The notes: generated by a model not told the origin, from the letters alone. Counted from the first letter of the stretch, positions 1 to 10,608 are shown. The stretch: 64,000 nt of DNA from Marinobacter qingdaonensis (GCF_034555935.1 NZ_JAYDCJ010000003.1:1240001-1304000), one strand, 5' to 3'. A program made the numbers and translations.

Positions 1-356
1 GGCGGGAATTGAACCCGCGTCCGCCAGTACTCTGCCTTGAGATCTACATGTTTAGCTTCCTTCTATTGATTTAATCTCAAGCGGCCCGAAGGTCAGGGCG
101 CAAGAGACGAGCTCTTTGGATCTTAGCTAGCGGCCAGTGAGCTCTGGACGCTAGAGCAGCCTGTTAGCGATGACGTCCTGAGATGTTGCTTCTGGGATAC
201 AGGCATCCCAGTCAGGACGACTAGCAGCTTACGCTGCTAGTGCGTAGTTTTCGTCGTTTGCGACTATTTAAACGCAGCTTTGGATTAACGAGATTGGCTG
301 CCATCTCGACATGCACCCAAGGGTTCGCAACCGGCGTCGAAGCCATGTCGTCCCCC
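1..356 (-). ncRNA. ssrA: tmRNA, 3' end truncated by window edge
   Basis: Read on the minus strand, the RNA begins with a G-run at 356-352 followed by the conserved GGCTTCGACGCCGG segment and ends at base 1 in the T-arm GGTTCAATTCCCGCC. The last few acceptor bases and CCA lie outside the window. The internal tag frame, the paired T-arm and a length near 360 nt all match the one-piece gammaproteobacterial tmRNA. It rescues stalled ribosomes together with SmpB, whose gene is at 1995-2474 on the same strand. Confidence 0.97.
229..261 (-). other. tmRNA proteolysis-tag reading frame (ANDENYALAA)
   Basis: The resume codon GCA is at 261-259. Eleven codons read A-N-D-E-N-Y-A-L-A-A-stop, identical to the Escherichia coli tag. 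The LAA end is the known ClpXP/ClpAP degron, so rescue and tag-directed proteolysis should work canonically here. Confidence 0.97.
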
Positions 357-365
357 TATGCCTCA

Positions 366-395
366 AGTATATGTGTCCGGTTTGGCGGACTTCAA
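366..395 (-). promoter_or_regulatory. sigma-70 promoter of ssrA
   Basis: On the minus strand TTGAAG (395-390) and TATACT (371-366) are separated by 18 nt, and the tmRNA 5' end follows about 10 nt after the -10 box. The spacer holds a small GTCCG/CGGAC inverted repeat. Confidence 0.85.
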
Positions 396-411
396 GGTTT
401 GTTTTGGTCTG

Positions 412-429
412 CCGGCCGTTTACGGCCGG
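412..429 (-). terminator. GC hairpin between WS/DGAT gene and ssrA promoter
   Basis: An 8-bp stem (CCGGCCGT/ACGGCCGG) with a 2-nt loop lies just downstream of the WS/DGAT stop codon. No U-run follows in either direction, so a role in intrinsic termination is uncertain. Confidence 0.35.
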
Positions 430-447
430 GAGTTGTACCTATTTCCA

Positions 448-1866
448 TCACCCGGCCCGTCGCTCCAGGGCGCCTTGTCGGCCCGCGAGGGCGGCGTGGC
501 TCAGGGCCTGGAAGCTTTCCTGGAAGTACTCCATCACCGCGTCCGGGTCGGCGGGGATGTTCTTGTCGATGGTGATCCCGAACTGCACGGTGCCGGCGTA
601 GCTGAAGATGCTCATGCCGATGCCAATGCTGCCGCTCTGGGGTACCCAGAACATGGGTTGGGTGACCTCGGCGCCGGCCAGATACAGGGCGTGTTTCGGG
701 CCGGGTACGTTGGTTAGCACCGCCGAGGCTTTGTTGCTCAACAGATGCAGGGCCCGGCGTTCGAGCACATCCGGGCCGCGGCCGAACAGGTCGAGCAGGC
801 TGTAGGTCACCTGGGCCTGGTAGGAGCGCTTGAGCCGATTCATGTTCTCCTGCACCTGGCGGAAACACATGATTGGGTCCCGTACCTCCACCGGCAGGGC
901 CAGCAGCACCAGGCCGAACTGGTTGCCCAGGGTGTCGATCGGTTGGTTGAGCGGGCGCAGGTTGAAGGGCACGGCCACCCGCAGGCCGCATTCCGGCACC
1001 CCTTCCTGGTGCGCGGCGAAATGCCGTTGCAGGGCGCCGGTGGCGGTGCACATGAGGATGTCGTTGACGGTGCCGCCCAGGGCTCGGGCGCAGGCTTTGA
1101 CTTCATCCAGAGGCAAGGGCTCGGCCCAGGCCACTCGTTTGCGACCGCACAGAGGGCGTTTCAGGCCGGTCTCGGGTTCCACGGGGGCGAGGCCCAGTTT
1201 AAGTAGATCGAAGGCCACGCTGCCTGCGGTGGAGGCCAGTTTCAGGGGATATTCGGGTTCGTCGCGAACCGACTGGATGAATAGCCGGGTCTGGTAGTTG
1301 GCGGCCTGCACGCTGTCCACCGCCCGGTGCAGAGTGGCCTGAATCCAGGAGCGTTTGGGCGGCGTTGTTGTGACCCGCGCCGGCACCTTGGCGAGCTTGG
1401 GCTCCGGGCCCCGGTCGGTCAGGGAAAGCATTACCCGGACCAGGGAAATGCCGTCGGCAATGCAGTGGTGGATGCGCAGCAAGAGCGCGCTGCCGCCCTG
1501 GTAATTATCGATGTAGTGCAGTTGCCAGAGCGGGCGCCGGAAATCGAGGGAGCTGCTGTTGAGGTCGCTGACCAGTTTTTGTAGGGCGGCCTTGTCGGCG
1601 TCGCCGGGCAGGGCGATCTGGTGCAGGTGGTTGTCCAGATCGAACAGTGGGTCGTCCTGCCAGTAGGCGCGATCGCCCTTGTCCACCACCCGCTGGCGGA
1701 ACCGGTGAAAACGCAGGAAGCGTTCCTCCAGCGTGCGCTTGAGCCGGTTGATGGAAATGGGGCGGTCCATGGCGAGGACGCCACAGATCATCATCGGGTT
1801 TTCCGGCGTGTCCATGCGCAGCCACGCTCGGTCGACCGCGGTCATCGGGGTTCGGGTAAGAGGCAT
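448..1866 (-). CDS. Wax ester synthase/diacylglycerol acyltransferase (WS/DGAT family)
   Basis: Transfers acyl groups from acyl-CoA to long-chain alcohols or diacylglycerol, making wax esters or triacylglycerol as storage lipid. The 472-residue product has the family signature HHCIADG near residues 133-139, a PLWQ motif just before it and the GGTVNDIL motif in the second half. Length is normal for the family. The ATG at 1866 is preferred over one at 1872 because an AGGGA ribosome site is correctly spaced only for 1866. It lies between smpB and ssrA on the same strand. Alcohol versus diacylglycerol preference cannot be read from the sequence. Confidence 0.93.
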   Translation of the reverse strand: MPLTRTPMTAVDRAWLRMDTPENPMMICGVLAMDRPISINRLKRTLEERFLRFHRFRQRVVDKGDRAYWQDDPLFDLDNHLHQIALPGDADKAALQKLVSDLNSSSLDFRRPLWQLHYIDNYQGGSALLLRIHHCIADGISLVRVMLSLTDRGPEPKLAKVPARVTTTPPKRSWIQATLHRAVDSVQAANYQTRLFIQSVRDEPEYPLKLASTAGSVAFDLLKLGLAPVEPETGLKRPLCGRKRVAWAEPLPLDEVKACARALGGTVNDILMCTATGALQRHFAAHQEGVPECGLRVAVPFNLRPLNQPIDTLGNQFGLVLLALPVEVRDPIMCFRQVQENMNRLKRSYQAQVTYSLLDLFGRGPDVLERRALHLLSNKASAVLTNVPGPKHALYLAGAEVTQPMFWVPQSGSIGIGMSIFSYAGTVQFGITIDKNIPADPDAVMEYFQESFQALSHAALAGRQGALERRAG

Positions 1867-1994
1867 ATGCATTCCCTTTGCCTGCCAATGGGAACACAGG
1901 AGTATAGGCCTGATGAAAAAATGCGCAAAGAGAGTAGGTTTGCGACACAAAAATGTGCCGCAGTGAGGTCGGTGTCAGGCGGCGGGTTGAGTGG

Positions 1995-2474
1995 TTAGCC
2001 GTTGGCTTCGCGCAGAATGCGTTGCTTCTGGCGGTTCCAGTCCCGCTCTTTCTCGGTCGCCCGCTTGTCGAACTGCTTCTTGCCTTTCACCAGGGCGATC
2101 TCGCATTTGACCTTGTTCTTCTTCCAGTACAGGGCCAGGGGAATGCAGGTGTGACCGGTCTGGTTCACCTTGCCGATGATCTTGGAGATTTCCTTGGCGT
2201 GCAGCAGCAGCTTGCGGGTTCGGGTCGGGTCCGCGATGACGTGGGTCGAGGCCGTATTCAGCGGCGTGATGTGCGAGCCAAGCAGCCAGGCCTCGCCGTT
2301 TTTCAGCAGCACGTAGGCATCCACCAGCTGGGCCTTGCCGGCACGCAGGGATTTGACTTCCCAGCCCAGCAGGGCGAGGCCCGCCTCGAAGCGTTCTTCA
2401 ATGTGGTATTCGTGTTTCGCCTTCTTGTTCAGGGCGATGGTACTGCTCGGCGTTCCGGGCTTTTTCTTGCTCAT
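1995..2474 (-). CDS. smpB: SsrA-binding protein SmpB
   Basis: Small RNA-binding protein that binds the tRNA-like end of tmRNA and carries it into stalled ribosomes. The 159-residue product has the usual start (serine/lysine-rich, then [17 protein letters not shown]), the WEVKSLR and [11 protein letters not shown] segments and a basic tail rich in Lys/Arg. Length matches the family. The gene is 128 nt upstream of the WS/DGAT start in the same direction. It is divergent from the symporter gene at 2653. Confidence 0.97.
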   Translation of the reverse strand: MSKKKPGTPSSTIALNKKAKHEYHIEERFEAGLALLGWEVKSLRAGKAQLVDAYVLLKNGEAWLLGSHITPLNTASTHVIADPTRTRKLLLHAKEISKIIGKVNQTGHTCIPLALYWKKNKVKCEIALVKGKKQFDKRATEKERDWNRQKQRILREANG

Positions 2475-2652
2475 GAATCAACAATCCGGGGTCGGACAAA
2501 TGAACGAATGGGTCGGCGTTCTGGCCGGCAAAACGCGCATTGTAGCCCACAGGTGCCAGACCGGTCACGAAATCACGGACTTGCAGCTGGCGGTTCGTGC
2601 GTGGATCGAACGATCGGCTACAATGTGAAGCCAGTTATCTTCAGGGACGCGA

Positions 2653-4272
2653 ATGCCTACGCCGTATCAGACACATATCGGGTCCTTCACCCGGAAATCA
2701 ACCTTCTTCTGGGCCGCGGTCGGTGCCACCGTGGGCCTCGCCAATCTATGGCAGTTCCCCTACCTGGCCAGCCTGCACGGGGGCGGCCTGTTCGTGCTGC
2801 TGTACCTGGCCAGCCTGCTGCTGGTGACCCTGCCGCTGATGGTGACCGAGGCGGTGCTTGGCCGCTATGCCCGTCATGGCCTGGTGCTGGCCATGGATGG
2901 TTTCATCCGCAGTGCCAAGGTGTCCCGGTGGTGGATGGCCGCGGGCCGGTTGGGCATTCTGGCCGCCTTCCTGGTGTTGTCGTTCACCGCGGTTTTCGGC
3001 TCGATCGCCCTGGCCTATGTGTTCTACGGCGCCATGGGGCTGTTTTCGAACGCCGACCAGGCCGGCGCCACCGCGATTCTCTCGGGCCTGGTGTCCGACC
3101 CCAACGAGTACCGGGTGTTCATGGGCTGGCATGCGGCGTTTCTGGTGCTGGTGGTCTGGGTCTCGGTGCAGGGCGTGGTCAAGGGGCTGGAGCGCACGCT
3201 GCGGGTGGTGGTGCCCGGAACCCTGCTGTTGATGCTCGGGTTGTTCGCACTCGCCGCCTGGCACGGCTGGGTCGATGGTGCCGTCGGCCAGCTGCTGGAA
3301 CTGCACCCGGACCGAGTCTCTCTCGCCAGTGTCAAAGCGGCGCTGTTCCACGCCTTCTTCACCCTCGGCCTGGGCATGGGCGTGTGGGCTATCTTCGGCG
3401 CCTACACAGCGCCCGAGACCCGGCTTAAGCGGTCGATCCTGGCGGTGGTGCTGATGGACACCCTGGTGGCGATCCTGGCCGGATTGATGATCTTCTCGGT
3501 GGCCGCGGACGGCGCCAGCTTCGACGGCGAGCGCGGCTTTGGCCTGTTGTTCGTGTCCCTGCCGGTGACCCTGGGGCAACTACCGGCCAATCAATTCGTG
3601 CTCGCCACCGTGTTCCTGCTGGTGGTGATGATTGTCTGGACCACGTCGCTGGCGCTGATGGAACCGGTGGTGGGCTGGTTCCGAGAATGGACCGGGGCGC
3701 CCCGGGGCTGGTCGGCGCTGATCGTCGGACTGCTGGTGTGGCTGGCGGGGCTGGCCTCGCTGCTGTCGTTCAACGTCTGGGCCAGTGACCGGTTTGCCGG
3801 GGCCACGGTGTTCCGTTGGCTGGAGCTGCTGACCGGCGGGCTGTTGATCCCGGCGGTGGCCATCCTGATCTGTGTGTTCACCGGCTGGCGTCTGACCCAC
3901 AGCCTGTCCCATCGGATCCTGGGGCGGGCGCCGGTGTTGTTTGCCGCCATCTGGTACTGGGTCATGCGGCTGGTGTTGCCGGTGGTGATCGCCTACATCG
4001 GCATCCAGTACACTGCCTTCTCGCTGACCAACCTGTGCGCGAGCGGCGGCGATGGCATCTGGTGTGGCCGGCCGGCGAGCGTGTTGTCCACTGTGGATCA
4101 GGGCACTCTGGCGCCGAAGGACGAAGCCGAGACCAAGGCCGAACAGGGTGCGCCGGCACCCCAGCCCGCGCCTAAATCCGAGGGCACGGCACCGACCCGC
4201 GATAGCCAGCCGAAGGCCGGGCCGTCCGGAAATGGCCCAAAAGAGGGCGAGATCCTTTATCATAGCGTTTGA
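2653..4272 (+). CDS. Sodium-dependent transporter, NSS (SLC6/LeuT) family
   Basis: Predicted inner-membrane Na+-coupled symporter for an amino acid or similar small molecule. The N-terminal GLANLWQFPY at residues 28-37, followed by an HGGG segment, matches the unwound first helix of LeuT-type transporters that binds Na+ and substrate. About 11-12 hydrophobic segments run to about residue 465. The last 50 or so residues are a hydrophilic Pro/Ala/Lys-rich tail, longer than in typical bacterial members. Substrate is unknown. It starts at an ATG 9 nt after AGGG and is transcribed away from smpB. Confidence 0.9.
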   Translation: MPTPYQTHIGSFTRKSTFFWAAVGATVGLANLWQFPYLASLHGGGLFVLLYLASLLLVTLPLMVTEAVLGRYARHGLVLAMDGFIRSAKVSRWWMAAGRLGILAAFLVLSFTAVFGSIALAYVFYGAMGLFSNADQAGATAILSGLVSDPNEYRVFMGWHAAFLVLVVWVSVQGVVKGLERTLRVVVPGTLLLMLGLFALAAWHGWVDGAVGQLLELHPDRVSLASVKAALFHAFFTLGLGMGVWAIFGAYTAPETRLKRSILAVVLMDTLVAILAGLMIFSVAADGASFDGERGFGLLFVSLPVTLGQLPANQFVLATVFLLVVMIVWTTSLALMEPVVGWFREWTGAPRGWSALIVGLLVWLAGLASLLSFNVWASDRFAGATVFRWLELLTGGLLIPAVAILICVFTGWRLTHSLSHRILGRAPVLFAAIWYWVMRLVLPVVIAYIGIQYTAFSLTNLCASGGDGIWCGRPASVLSTVDQGTLAPKDEAETKAEQGAPAPQPAPKSEGTAPTRDSQPKAGPSGNGPKEGEILYHSV

Positions 4273-4337
4273 GCTGGCGCGTCTGTTCCAAAGGCTCGTA
4301 TATTCAAGCAAGTTGATCAGCAGGACACCCGGTACCC

Positions 4338-4781
4338 ATGCCCCATCAGATCGATAAATCAGCCCTTGTCATGCACTCGGCGGAGCGAATGTTCCACCTG
4401 GTGAACGACGTTGCCCGCTACCCGGAGTTTTTGCCCTGGTGCGCCAACACCCGGATCCATGACCAGAACGCTGAGCAGGTCACCGCATCGATGGAGATCG
4501 CCAAGGGCGGGGTGCGCCACACCCTGACCACCCGCAACCAGTTGCAGAAGCCCGAAGCCATCGAGATGAGCCTGGTGGACGGTCCGTTCCGCAACCTGGC
4601 CGGGCGCTGGCACTTCAAGCCGCTCAGCGAGACCGCCTGCAAGGTGATCCTGACCCTGGAGTTCGAATTTTCCGGCTCCCTGTCGCGCATGGCGTTTGGT
4701 TCGGTGTTCAGTCAGGCCGCCACCACCATGGTCGACGCCTTTTGCAAGCGGGCCGACGAACTCTACGCGGGAGGTCAGTGA
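4338..4781 (+). CDS. ratA: RatA / Coq10-like START-domain protein
   Basis: A 147-residue polyketide-cyclase/START fold protein with the conserved RYPEFLPWC segment near residue 30 and the C-terminal AFGSVF...FCKRADELY region. The E. coli homologue was described as a ribosome association toxin, and related proteins (Coq10) bind ubiquinone, so the cellular role is debated. It overlaps rnfH by one base (TGATG), implying translational coupling, and sits in the conserved smpB-ratA-rnfH neighbourhood. Confidence 0.92.
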   Translation: MPHQIDKSALVMHSAERMFHLVNDVARYPEFLPWCANTRIHDQNAEQVTASMEIAKGGVRHTLTTRNQLQKPEAIEMSLVDGPFRNLAGRWHFKPLSETACKVILTLEFEFSGSLSRMAFGSVFSQAATTMVDAFCKRADELYAGGQ

Positions 4782-5062
4782 TGCCGGTGGTGGAAGTGGC
4801 TTACGCGCGCCCGGACAAGCAGGAAATCGTGCCGGTGACCGTACCGGAGGGCACGACGGCGCTGGAGGCGGTAAAACTCTCGGGGATTGTCGCCCTCTTT
4901 CCGGAGGTGGATCCGGAAAGCATCGACATGGGCATATTTGGCAAGGTGATCAAGGACCCCGCCGCCCACCAGCTTCGGGAGGGGGATCGGGTGGAGCTCT
5001 ATCGTCCGCTCAAGATCGATCCCAAGCAGGCCCGACTGAACCGGGCCAAGAAGAAAGGCTGA
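4781..5062 (+). CDS. rnfH: RnfH family ubiquitin-like protein
   Basis: A 93-residue beta-grasp protein of the RnfH family, usually found next to ratA and once proposed as an antitoxin partner; biochemical function is not settled. Signature parts are VEVAYARPDKQEI at the start, GIFGKV in the middle and DRVELYRPLKIDPK before a basic tail. The start at 4781 overlaps the ratA stop codon and follows GGAGG. A longer in-frame ATG at 4742 lies inside ratA and is unlikely. Confidence 0.93.
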   Translation: MPVVEVAYARPDKQEIVPVTVPEGTTALEAVKLSGIVALFPEVDPESIDMGIFGKVIKDPAAHQLREGDRVELYRPLKIDPKQARLNRAKKKG

Positions 5063-5071
5063 GCAGCCGGC

Positions 5072-5398
5072 TCAGTAGGCGGGGGTCTCTTTCAGCAGCT
5101 GGGCTTCGTAGTGGGAGAACTGGTCGTCGTTGTAATAGACGATGATGCGCTGCTCCTCGATGTCCCCGCCGCTGCGCTGGAAGGTGTAGATGTAGTACTC
5201 CCGGGACGCGTCCACGGGATTCAGCATCAGCGGTGTTCCCATCAGCGCGTGCACCTGGCTTCGGGGCATGCCCGCGGTCAGCGCTGTAAGCTCCTCATCA
5301 GTGACGATGTTGCCCTGTTGCACGTTGATCTTGTACACCCCAGGGAAGACACAACCGGTCATGATGAGAGTGAGAATGAGAGCTGTGAGCTTTTGCAT
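5072..5398 (-). CDS. bamE: Outer membrane assembly lipoprotein BamE (SmpA/OmlA)
   Basis: Small lipoprotein subunit of the beta-barrel assembly machinery on the periplasmic face of the outer membrane. The signal peptide ends in the lipobox MTGC with Cys16. The mature part carries the family motifs VYKINVQQGN and the conserved MGTP turn before the strand containing YYIYTF. At 108 residues it is slightly shorter than E. coli BamE. It converges on rnfH with 9 nt between stop codons and is divergent from fur, an arrangement conserved in pseudomonads. Confidence 0.96.
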   Translation of the reverse strand: MQKLTALILTLIMTGCVFPGVYKINVQQGNIVTDEELTALTAGMPRSQVHALMGTPLMLNPVDASREYYIYTFQRSGGDIEEQRIIVYYNDDQFSHYEAQLLKETPAY

Positions 5399-5518
5399 CG
5401 CCGGGGGAAATCCTCTATCTTGAAATCGCCTGCTGAGGCAGGTGCGGCACGGGTTAACCGTCTAAGGCGGCTTCATCATACCGGAAGCCGTGAAGCACAC
5501 CAAAGAGTGAATAGTAAC

Positions 5519-5929
5519 ATGTCATCTGAAAACGCCGAATTGCGAAAAGTCGGTCTGAAAGTCACTCTGCCGAGAGTGAAAATCTTCAACATTCTGGAGA
5601 ACTCTGAAGAGCACCACCTGAGTGCCGAAGACGTTTACAAGAAACTGTTGGAGCAGGGGGATGACGTGGGGCTGGCAACCGTGTATCGGGTGCTGACCCA
5701 GTTCGAAGCGGCAGGCCTGGTGTTACGCCACAACTTCGAAGGTGGTCATGCGGTGTTCGAGATGGCCGGAGACGACCATCACGACCATATGGTCTGCACC
5801 CAGACCGGTGAGGTTATTGAGTTCGTTGACGAAGTCATCGAGGAACGTCAGCAGAAGATCGCCAGGGAACGTGGTTACGAGATCGTCGACCACAGCCTGA
5901 TCCTCTACGTGAAACCCATCAAGTCCTAA
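5519..5929 (+). CDS. fur: Ferric uptake regulator Fur
   Basis: Fe2+-responsive dimeric repressor of iron uptake genes. The 136-residue product has a winged helix with LATVYRVLTQFEAAGLV and the metal-binding HHDHMVC segment. Only one Cys is present there: the second Cys of the E. coli structural zinc motif is replaced, as in Pseudomonas Fur. The ATG at 5519 starts at the usual MSSENAELRKVGLK N-terminus; the upstream in-frame extension overlaps antisense bamE. It is divergent from bamE and converges on recN. Confidence 0.97.
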   Translation: MSSENAELRKVGLKVTLPRVKIFNILENSEEHHLSAEDVYKKLLEQGDDVGLATVYRVLTQFEAAGLVLRHNFEGGHAVFEMAGDDHHDHMVCTQTGEVIEFVDEVIEERQQKIARERGYEIVDHSLILYVKPIKS

Positions 5930-5933
5930 AAAG

Positions 5934-5962
5934 AAAAAAGGGGCGGGTGATTAACCCGCCCC
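5934..5962 (-). terminator. Intrinsic terminator of recN
   Basis: A 9-bp stem (GGGGCGGGT/ACCCGCCCC) with loop GATTA. On the minus strand it is followed by CTTTTTTCTTTTT, so it terminates recN; it also lies directly after the fur stop codon. Confidence 0.9.
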
Positions 5963-6004
5963 AACAGCTCTCAGGATCGAGAGGGGTAGTGGTTCGTCGC
6001 CAGA

Positions 6005-7684
6005 TCAGTGATGGGTCGCCTGCCCCTTGGAAAACATCTCCCGGGCATGGGCAATCGTGTGCTCGGTCATGTCCACGCCGCCCAACATTCTTGCCACTTC
6101 ACTGATTCTGCCGTTGTCGTCCAGGGTCTCGATTTTCGAGAAGGTGGCGTCCCTTTCGGTAAATTTGCTCACAAACAGATGCTGATGGCACTGCGCGGCC
6201 ACCTGCGGCAGGTGCGTGACGCACAGCACCTGGCCATTGCTGCCCAGGGTGCGCAGCAGGCGTCCGACCACCTCGGCGGTGCCGCCGCCAATGCCCACAT
6301 CCACTTCGTCGAACACCAGGGTCGGGGTGGTTGAGGTCTGGGCCACCACCACCTGAATCGCCAGGCTGATCCGCGACAGTTCGCCGCCGGAGGCCACCTT
6401 GGCCAGTGGTCGGGCCGGCTGGCCCGGGTTGGCGCTGACCAGAAATTCTATGTCCTGCTGGCCGTGCGGGGCCGGCTCGTCGTTGGCGTTGCGGCTGAGC
6501 CGGGTAACGAACTGCACCGTCGGCATGCTCAGCTGCGCCAGTTCCTCGGCCACGCGCTGATCCAGGTCCACCGCCGCCTGCTCGCGGGCTTCGGTCAACT
6601 GCCCGGCCAGTGCGTCAAAGGCCGCACGCTGCTCCTGCAGTTCCACTTCCAGTTGCTCCAGGCTGCCGGCGCCGCCGTTCAGTTCCGCCAGTTCCGCGCT
6701 CAGGTTCTGGTGCAGTTCCGGCAATTCCTCCGGGGTAATCCGGTGCTTGCGGGCCATCTGGTAAATGCTGCTCAGGCGCTCCTCCACCTCGGCCAGGCGG
6801 GCCGGATCGGCCTCGTAGTCCTCCACGAACCGGCGCAGGTTGTCACCGGCTTCGCCGATCTGGATCTGGGCCTCGTTCAGCATCTGGATGGTGTCGGCCA
6901 GGGCGGGCACCTCAACCGGCAGCTGCTCCAGTTGTTGCAGCGCCTGGCGCACCAGGTCCGCGGCGCTGGTCTCGTCCTCGGTGCACAGCAGGGCTGCCTG
7001 GTGGCTGCTGTGCAGCACCGCGTCGGCCTGGCTCAATTGTGCCTGTTCCTGTTCCAACTGGTCCTGCTCGCCATCGTCCAGAGCCAGGCGGTCCAGCTCC
7101 TCCACCTGGTAGCGCAGCAGCTGCAGCTTGGCCTCAGTTTCGTCGGCGTTCTGCTGGCGCTCGGTCAGCCGCTGGCGGGTCTGGTTCCAGACCTTGAACG
7201 CGGCATGGGTGTCGGCCGCCAGGGCTTCTACCCCGGCGAATTCGTCCAACAGCTTACGGTGGGTGTCCTTGCGCAGCAGGGACTGGTGCTGGTGCTGGCT
7301 GTGGATGTCCATCAGCAGGCCGCCCAGATCCTTCAGGTGAGCCAGCGGGCAGGGCTGGCCATTGATGTAGGCGCGGGAGCGGCCGTCCTTGCTGATGACC
7401 CGGCGCAGGATGCAGTCGCTGTCGTCGTCCAGCTCGTGCTGCTCCAGCCACGCCACGGCTTCCGGGATCTTGGCAACGTCAAAGGTGGCGGTGATGTCGG
7501 CGCGCTTGGCGCCGTGACGCACGGCACCCGCGTCCGCCCGGCCGCCCATGGCCAGTCCGAGCGCGTCCAGGACAATGGACTTGCCGGCGCCGGTTTCCCC
7601 GGTCAGTGCCGTCATGCCCGTGTTGAACTGCAGTTCCACCCGTTCGGCGATGGCGTAATTGGAAACCGTAAGCTGAGTAAGCAT
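6005..7684 (-). CDS. recN: DNA repair protein RecN
   Basis: SMC-like ATPase acting in recombinational repair of double-strand breaks. The 559-residue product has Walker A GETGAGKS at 29-36, long central coiled coils, and a C-terminal signature/Walker B region (ASGGELSRISLAIQ and FDEVDVGIGG). The ATG at 7684 is preceded by GGAGGT at 7-nt spacing and gives the normal N-terminus; the longer frame to 7882 would run through the promoter. Two LexA-type boxes overlap the promoter, so SOS control is expected, as in E. coli. Confidence 0.97.
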   Translation of the reverse strand: MLTQLTVSNYAIAERVELQFNTGMTALTGETGAGKSIVLDALGLAMGGRADAGAVRHGAKRADITATFDVAKIPEAVAWLEQHELDDDSDCILRRVISKDGRSRAYINGQPCPLAHLKDLGGLLMDIHSQHQHQSLLRKDTHRKLLDEFAGVEALAADTHAAFKVWNQTRQRLTERQQNADETEAKLQLLRYQVEELDRLALDDGEQDQLEQEQAQLSQADAVLHSSHQAALLCTEDETSAADLVRQALQQLEQLPVEVPALADTIQMLNEAQIQIGEAGDNLRRFVEDYEADPARLAEVEERLSSIYQMARKHRITPEELPELHQNLSAELAELNGGAGSLEQLEVELQEQRAAFDALAGQLTEAREQAAVDLDQRVAEELAQLSMPTVQFVTRLSRNANDEPAPHGQQDIEFLVSANPGQPARPLAKVASGGELSRISLAIQVVVAQTSTTPTLVFDEVDVGIGGGTAEVVGRLLRTLGSNGQVLCVTHLPQVAAQCHQHLFVSKFTERDATFSKIETLDDNGRISEVARMLGGVDMTEHTIAHAREMFSKGQATHH

Positions 7685-7750
7685 GCAGATAACCTCCGCG
7701 TCCTTCGAATTGCTGCGCTGAACAACCCGCTGTGTAAGCTGGGCGAAATA

Positions 7751-7766
7751 CTGTTTGGTTATACAG
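7751..7766 (-). promoter_or_regulatory. LexA (SOS) box 1 of recN
   Basis: CTG-N10-CAG (minus strand CTGTATAACCAAACAG), close to the E. coli consensus, with flanking A and T extending the symmetry. It lies downstream of the recN -10 box. Confidence 0.88.
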
Positions 7767-7769
7767 TGA

Positions 7770-7785
7770 CTGTGAATATATGCAG
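7770..7785 (-). promoter_or_regulatory. LexA (SOS) box 2 of recN
   Basis: A second CTG-N10-CAG (minus strand CTGCATATATTCACAG), 3 nt from box 1. It fully covers the -10 hexamer, so LexA binding would block RNA polymerase. Confidence 0.83.
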
Positions 7786-7803
7786 GGTTTTTTCGGTTTG
7801 CAA
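7775..7803 (-). promoter_or_regulatory. sigma-70 promoter of recN
   Basis: Minus-strand TTGCAA (7803-7798), 17-nt spacer, TATATT (7780-7775). The -10 box lies inside LexA box 2. The ribosome site and start codon are about 90 nt downstream. Confidence 0.8.
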
Positions 7804-7844
7804 ATCGGCGGGTCGGGAATTTTTCCGGGAAACCGTGCGGGGTG

Positions 7845-7872
7845 GTTGAAACCTGAACACGGGGCCCCATAT
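7845..7872 (+). promoter_or_regulatory. sigma-32 heat-shock promoter of grpE-dnaK-dnaJ
   Basis: GTTGAAA at 7845-7851 and CCCCATAT at 7865-7872 are separated by 13 nt. This fits the sigma-32 consensus (CTTGAAA, CCCCATnT) at all but one position. It precedes grpE by about 96 nt and is divergent from recN. Confidence 0.9.
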
Positions 7873-7968
7873 CCGTCCCCAACTAGAAATTTCCGGCTCG
7901 CGTCGGTCGGAAGCCATGTTGAATCGGCCGTCTGGTTGTCGGCCGCCGGATAGCTAGCAGGAGAACTC

Positions 7969-8571
7969 ATGAGCACTGACGAGAACCGCACCGAACAGGT
8001 AGAAGACGAGCTGAACGAAGCAACCGAAGCCGCGGCCGAAGAGGTCCAGGCCGAGGCGGAAGCGGCCGAGGGTGGCGAGTCTGAAGTGGACGCGCTGAAC
8101 GCGAAGGTCCAGGAGGCTCAGGACCAGATGCTGCGGCTGCAGGCGGAAATGCAGAACGTCCGTCGCCGGTCCGAGATTGATGTCGAGAAGGCTCACAAGT
8201 TTGCGCTGGAAAAGTTCGTGAAGGAGCTGCTGCCGGTCGCTGACAGCCTGGAGAAGGCGGTGGAGAGCACCGAGGGCAGTGATGACGCCGGTGAACTGGT
8301 GGCCTCCATCCGTGAAGGCGTCGAGATGACCCTGAACCTGTTTATGAGCAGTCTGGGCAAGTTCAATGTCGAGCAGGTGAACCCGGTGGGCGAGCCGTTT
8401 GACCCCCAGCAGCACGAAGCCATGTCCATGGTGCCGGCGCCGGATGCCGAGCCCAACAGCGTGGTCGCGGTGGTGCAGAAAGGGTATCTGCTCAATGGCC
8501 GTGTGGTCCGTCCGGCCATGGTCGTGGTCGCCAAGGCCGAAGACGCACCAAAAATTGATGAGCAGGCTTGA
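7969..8571 (+). CDS. grpE: Nucleotide exchange factor GrpE
   Basis: Co-chaperone that releases ADP from DnaK. The 200-residue protein has a long acidic Glu/Ala-rich N-terminal region (about 1-50), a coiled-coil stalk with NVRRRSEIDVEKA, and the C-terminal beta domain ending GRVVRPAMVVVAK. The ATG follows AGCAGGAGAAC. The sigma-32 promoter about 100 nt upstream explains heat induction. dnaK follows after 89 nt. Confidence 0.97.
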   Translation: MSTDENRTEQVEDELNEATEAAAEEVQAEAEAAEGGESEVDALNAKVQEAQDQMLRLQAEMQNVRRRSEIDVEKAHKFALEKFVKELLPVADSLEKAVESTEGSDDAGELVASIREGVEMTLNLFMSSLGKFNVEQVNPVGEPFDPQQHEAMSMVPAPDAEPNSVVAVVQKGYLLNGRVVRPAMVVVAKAEDAPKIDEQA

Positions 8572-8660
8572 AAAGGCGATTAACGCGCCAATATAGCCTG
8601 TAAATGGTCAGAGCCGGGGCGATTCCCCGGGAAAGTATTCAGAAGCATTGGAGTGACTCA

Positions 8661-10586
<1,926 letters not shown>

Positions 10587-10608
10587 ATCTGACGTACATC
10601 AGGCAGTT

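Noticed and set aside
5111..5518. N-terminal extension of Fur by 136 codons
   Set aside because: The extension is antisense to bamE; the standard Fur N-terminus starts at 5519.
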